The translations under genes and the position numbers were made by a program. The notes under the pieces were generated by a model. The model ran no database searches, had not been told where the DNA came from, and was given only the letters and a program-made list of their open reading frames with translations. Below, in pieces: positions 5,595-6,507 of a stretch of 6,507 nt of DNA. Within the stretch, counting starts at the first letter, position 1. Every line of letters starts with the position of its first letter. The DNA comes from Chitinophagales bacterium. GTDB taxonomy: Bacteria > Bacteroidota > Bacteroidia > Chitinophagales > UBA10324. The stretch spans positions 1-6,507 of the forward strand of contig JAJAYG010000399.1 in NCBI GenBank assembly GCA_026786335.1. The letters are read 5' to 3'.

Positions 5595-5987
5595 TTAATT
5601 CAATTTAAACGGAGCAATCAATTGAAACTCCGGAATGGTTACCGAAAATTGTTTTCCATCGCTCATGCGCTGCATCAGGTAAGTACCATGCATTCTGCCC
5701 ATCTCTGTTTTTAAATGGGAGCCCGAAACATATTGGTGAGATTTGCCTGCTTCAATCATGGGTTGCAATCCAACCACTCCTTCGCCTTCTACTTCGCGGG
5801 TAACGCCGTAAGAATCGAAGATGAACCAATGGCGGCGCAAAAGTTTAATGGTTTCTTTGGTTTGGTTTTCAATCGAGATGCGGTAAGCAAACATAAATTC
5901 ATTGTTGAGCGGCTGCGAATATTCTTCCTGGTAAAAAGTTTCTACCGAAATTTTTATTCCCTTGGTGATTTTGATAATCATGCTCAT
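5595..5987 (-). CDS. apaG: ApaG family protein (DUF525)
   Basis: A 130-residue cytosolic beta-sandwich protein matching the family's usual 125-130. Diagnostic segments are GIKISVETFYQEEYS (10-24), FMFAYRISIEN (31-41), LLRRHWFIFDSYG (49-61), EVEGEGVVG with the GxGxxG loop (G68, G70, G73), SHQYVSGS (83-90), MGRMHGTY (96-103), and the end IPEFQLIAPFKLN. In enterobacteria apaG lies with apaH and its mutants show cobalt resistance/magnesium efflux phenotypes; the biochemical role is unsettled. The longest frame adds 20 unmatched residues, so I start at ATG 5987, which has a -7 element 5 nt ahead. ATG 5981, two codons on, is equally possible and gives 128 residues. No apaH or ksgA is adjacent. Confidence 0.94.
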   Translation of the reverse strand: MSMIIKITKGIKISVETFYQEEYSQPLNNEFMFAYRISIENQTKETIKLLRRHWFIFDSYGVTREVEGEGVVGLQPMIEAGKSHQYVSGSHLKTEMGRMHGTYLMQRMSDGKQFSVTIPEFQLIAPFKLN

Positions 5988-5992
5988 ACTTG

Positions 5993-6000
5993 CAAACGTA
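5993..6000 (-). promoter_or_regulatory. Putative -7 element of apaG
   Basis: Reads TACGTTTG then CA on the minus strand, a full TAnnTTTG match. It ends 5 nt before ATG 5987 and 11 nt before ATG 5981. If it is used, the downstream ATG becomes more likely as the start, or the mRNA is essentially leaderless. It would let apaG be transcribed independently of the upstream gene that ends at 6057. Confidence 0.45.
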
Positions 6001-6056
6001 AATTTATTTTTCGAAAATACTAATTCTGTTGTTCTGAAAGATTTCAAATCTTCAAT

Positions 6057-6416
6057 TTAGTTCTCAGGCATTCTTGGATCTTTCCAGATCAGTACTTCAT
6101 TTGTTCGCTCTGTAAAAAAATCGGGCAGCTTGCCATCTCCTTTTCCGGTGATGCCGCCATCGGGCGAGCCAAGCAGGTTGCAGTTTGAATCATACAATTT
6201 ACTAAACTGATCACAGCATGGAGGACGCACAAAAAAAACTTTCATTCCCTTATAATCATACTCATAAATCGATGGTGGCGGACTAGCCGGTTGTTTGTTT
6301 TGGTATTCAGTTACCATGTTCTGTATGCATTGCGGAATGGGATTGCCTTCACTGTCGGTACATCCTTTTCCTTTCAACAACATGACAGATAAAATAATGA
6401 GTGAGAAAATTTTCAT
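6057..6416 (-). CDS. Small exported protein, DUF6970-like
   Basis: A 119-residue protein with an N-terminal export signal (MKIFSLIILSVMLLKGKGC). C19 could be a lipidated cysteine, although GKGC is a poor lipobox, so secretion or lipoprotein anchoring are both open. The body holds PPCCDQFSKLYDSNCN (65-80), with C67, C68 and C79, followed by the glycine-rich GSPDGGITGKGDGKLPDF (83-100). This combination of CCDQF, LYDS.C and GGITGKGDGK recalls the uncharacterised DUF6970 family of Bacteroidota; the assignment is from memory. C30 could pair with one of the later cysteines. A Pro-rich linker (42-49) separates the signal region from the conserved part. It lies 69 nt upstream of apaG on the same strand; function is unknown. 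Confidence 0.78.
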   Translation of the reverse strand: MKIFSLIILSVMLLKGKGCTDSEGNPIPQCIQNMVTEYQNKQPASPPPSIYEYDYKGMKVFFVRPPCCDQFSKLYDSNCNLLGSPDGGITGKGDGKLPDFFTERTNEVLIWKDPRMPEN

Positions 6417-6507
6417 GAAAATTTATTTGCAGCTAAAATATGAATTGCTAAATGAAGCCGGAATATTTTTCACAAATCTGCAATGGAAAAAAAATAATGG
6501 TTATTGC

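Noticed and set aside
5988..6047. 20-codon N-terminal extension of apaG
   Set aside because: Family members start near IKITKGIKIS, and the -7 element lies in the extension.

Overview
The window looks like chromosomal DNA of a Bacteroidota bacterium, probably from the Chitinophagales/Sphingobacteriales/Flavobacteriales side. Four things point there: a protein ending in a T9SS type A sorting domain, promoter-like TAnnTTTG (-7) elements in front of several genes, no clear Shine-Dalgarno sequences, and AT-rich DNA. Gene content is mostly housekeeping plus one secreted redox enzyme, with a repeat-rich non-coding island of about 1.1 kb in the middle.

Layout. Positions 1-110 are GC-rich and unassigned. 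A CAU-anticodon tRNA follows on the minus strand (111-187). The + strand gene at 377-1948 encodes a secreted fusion of a c-type cytochrome domain, a PHM-like copper monooxygenase and a T9SS tail. Convergent to it (1961-2737, minus) is a membrane 3-oxo-5-alpha-steroid 4-dehydrogenase homologue. A HAD-family phosphatase (2834-3469, plus) is divergent from that gene and ends 1 nt from the stop of metF (3471-4424, minus; start placed 84 nt inside the longest open frame).

Positions 4425-5594 hold no intact gene that I believe. They contain a strongly C-depleted tract, an 8-bp tandem repeat, small palindromes, a relic of a secreted-protein gene interrupted by a hairpin (4999-5244), and a 311-bp nested inverted repeat (5265-5575). 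Then come apaG (5595-5987, minus) and a small cysteine-containing exported protein resembling DUF6970 (6057-6416, minus). Positions 6417-6507 show no gene.

The genes do not form one pathway. MetF belongs to folate/methionine metabolism, ApaG is a small beta-sandwich protein linked to cation/nucleotide phenotypes, and the HAD protein is probably a sugar-phosphate phosphatase. The biochemically most distinctive gene is the cytochrome/copper monooxygenase, whose domain order suggests a built-in electron donor. The most distinctive DNA structure is the nested palindrome beside apaG. I see no CRISPR array, transposase, phage gene or defence system.
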